Shown piece after piece: positions 62,225-64,000 of a stretch of 64,000 nt of DNA. Position numbers and translations under genes: made by a program. The stretch covers positions 74,195,980-74,259,979 of the forward strand of contig CP136063.1 in NCBI GenBank assembly GCA_032622095.1, read 5' to 3'. A model generated the notes under the pieces. The model was not told where the DNA came from and did no database searches. It was given only the letters and a program-made list of their open reading frames with translations. This DNA is from Siphonodentalium dalli. Taxonomy: Eukaryota; Mollusca; Scaphopoda; Gadilida; Siphonodentaliidae. The stretch's first letter is position 1, and the number at the start of each line of letters is the position of its first letter.

Positions 62225-62335
62225 AATAAACGGCGGTTTCAATGTGGTCATGGGATTTTGACCGCGAGAAAAAATCAGTTTGCTGATTTTTTATCGCGGT
62301 CAAAACCCATGACCACGTTGAATCCGCCGTTTATT
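62225..62335. repeat. 111-bp palindrome
   Basis: AATAAACGGCGG...CCGCCGTTTATT, then ATGTGGTCATGGGATTTTGA / TCAAAACCCATGACCACGT and CGCG, with AAAAATCAG/CTGATTTTT at the centre. Confidence 0.92.
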
Positions 62336-62339
62336 ATTT

Positions 62340-63320
62340 ATATTTATATACTTAAATTCATTATGAACTAAGATTGTCTGTCTTCCCCACTATTTATTCA
62401 TCTATTTAAATGAACGCATGGAGTTCAGTTCAGAAAGTGCGAATCCTCGTTTTTTGGAAAACCAAACATTTTGAGAATCCGTTCTTGAAGAACAGAAAAA
62501 AAACGCAATTTCACAGTTTAGTATACACATATGACAAACTGTCTTGTTTAGCTAGTAACTAATGTAGACGTGTTGATTTCAAGAATGATAGCTGAAACTA
62601 ACGATTAAGTTTCGGCTGTGTATAAGAAATCGACAACCCGCCGTTCTACCATAATGATATATTTGTGAGGTTGGGGGAATATTTGTAGCGGTAAGGAAAA
62701 TGATAAGTAACGGGATTTTTGAACATCAACGTTCAGTAACACCGGGCAACAACACTGATTATAGACCAAAATAAATTTCTTGCCAAATTCGGACGTACTA
62801 TATAGATACTCAAGCAGTCGGCAATGTCCGACAATCCCCGGTCATTTCCGGGACCAATGTGTTCATAAACCTATGAACGACATTGGAAGTGACGTCACGT
62901 TACGTTCATAGGTTTATGAACGCATTGAATAAGGGGGCGTGTCTACCGTAACGCTATGGGGAAATCGGAAGAGATATCAGGTGTATGTAAATATAACTAC
63001 ATGTACATATGCAAGTTTCGAGTAATCGAAGTATCCATCTAACATAAAGTCGTATTTGTGTATAAAATCATATTTTATTATACATGCATCGGCATCGTTA
63101 CCGTACACCAGTGTGCATGCCTATAAATAAATAAAAATCAACTTTTCAAAATGGTTGTTCTATCACTTCTGACGACCTGGAACATTTGCAGCGCCATTTC
63201 ACTAAACACATTTATAAGACAATTTATTGTTCAAAGTTATTATGTAATTCACATAATCTTTGGTACAAATGTCATCATTCCCGTGCAGGTCCAATGCTAC
63301 ATGTATGAAAGTGTTATATC
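62340..63320. other. Intergenic, no gene recognised
   Basis: A short inverted pair GTTCATAAACCTATGAACG / CGTTCATAGGTTTATGAACG lies at ~62860-62922. No coding evidence. Confidence 0.5.
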
Positions 63321-63325
63321 TGTCA

Positions 63326-63420
63326 CAGGGTTGTCAAAGTACCGACGGTACCACAACTTTCGGTACCGGTTCCGTACTGATGTTCAGTACCGCAAACCGC
63401 GTCGGTATCGGTACTCATTG
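63326..63420. mobile_element. Possible hAT-like terminus
   Basis: CAGGGTTGTCAAAGTACCG followed by GGTACCGGTTCCGTACT and other GTACCG-rich sequence is typical of hAT subterminal regions. No right end or target duplication was found inside the window. Confidence 0.4.
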
Positions 63421-63429
63421 AGTGGTCTT

Positions 63430-64000
63430 TTATACTGCAAATAACCTTGGTTTCGTGGGTTCCATCATCAATTATTTGTTAAGTTCGAGGTTTAGTCAAA
63501 CAACGAAAATAAAAATCGCTACGACATTTACAATTAAGTTGTTGCCTGCGGCATTTTCGGCAAGTCGCAAGGGATTTTTAAAAGACGGAATACTGAGTGG
63601 AACGAATGTAGACATGTATGTTTGACTACTGGGTCGGCTAACATTGTAGGCTTGTATCATATTGTATGGATACATGGTAGTGACGATCACACGGTGTCAC
63701 GGTACACCATATTATTTGTGTGGTAATTAATTAGAGAACTCACTAATCGGCCATAAATCCATAATGCCGCCCTTTTACTCGCATGTTGTAACTTGTAAAT
63801 TTGTAATTTCATAAATGATGTCAACAGCGGCCAGTTTTCCTAAAAGTTCTAGTAAACTTTCCCTTTTAGTTTGGATAAATGGGGTCAATGGCATCTGCTT
63901 AAATTTTGGAGTCGAACCTTGACCACTTGTCTGAACTTCCGAATCCACTGATATTTGTGTTTTGTCGACAAATGTTTTTTCATTCCCGTTGTACTTCCCT
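63430..64000. other. Unannotated right edge
   Basis: Short overlapping open frames on both strands (63422-63690) have no recognisable motif. Confidence 0.4.

Overview
This is a window of animal (metazoan) nuclear DNA, AT-rich and crowded with repeats. It holds one host gene that I can read from end to end: an FKBP8-type (FKBP38) tail-anchored TPR immunophilin on the + strand. The 10 coding exons lie between 17452 and 47520 and join into a 572-residue reading frame with consistent splice phases. Exons total 1.7 kb and introns about 28 kb. Intron/exon structure, LINE, DIRS, hAT, PIF/Harbinger, piggyBac and mariner-type repeats, and tandem elements with a hairpin head starting TTTTTAG all fit a lophotrochozoan, most likely a mollusc. 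The species cannot be fixed from sequence alone.

Layout. 1-608: an inverted-repeat element carrying a 16-bp minisatellite. 896-995: an assembly gap of 100 N. 1201-2581: a tiny palindromic MITE and a 1.25-kb TIR element. About 3190-8510: a decayed minus-strand LINE of the I/Nimb type (ORF1 with PHD finger and CCHC knuckles; ORF2 with APE endonuclease, RT and RNase H), split by a foldback insertion at about 6712-7297. 9092-9497: a short non-autonomous DIRS-like element directly abutting a complete 4.3-kb DIRS-like retroelement (9498-13798, minus strand) with gag, RT/RNase H and tyrosine recombinase reading frames uninterrupted. 13.8-17.4 kb: degenerate satellite, mariner-like MITE, minisatellite and a diverged copy of modular repeat family A.

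17.4-47.7 kb is FKBP8. Intron 1 (15.5 kb) contains a LINE fragment starting at the exon 1 donor, a 5.3-kb foldback element, and an 8-kb array of about 160-bp units (family A). Later introns carry hAT elements with 8-bp target duplications, family B tandem elements, paired palindromes and many copies of a palindromic repeat (family C). 47.7-64 kb is intergenic: a Harbinger-like MITE just after the FKBP8 poly(A) signal, a very uniform 93-bp satellite (about 24 copies), a TTAA-flanked piggyBac-like MITE carrying twin palindromes, two more family B elements and assorted hairpins.

Most notable points: (i) the DIRS element has a correctly phased A-AAA-AAC slippery heptamer at the end of gag, leading by a -1 shift into an RT frame with no ATG of its own; (ii) families A and B share an architecture (5' hairpin head, about 160-bp units, unique tail with terminal hairpin) resembling Helentron-associated pearl/DINE-type elements; (iii) exon 4 of FKBP8 has its 3' end and splice donor tandemly duplicated into the intron; (iv) the exon 1 donor is GC and sits on the edge of a retrotransposon; (v) the 93-bp satellite is homologous to the terminus of a nearby MITE. 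All calls are from reading the sequence; no database search was run.
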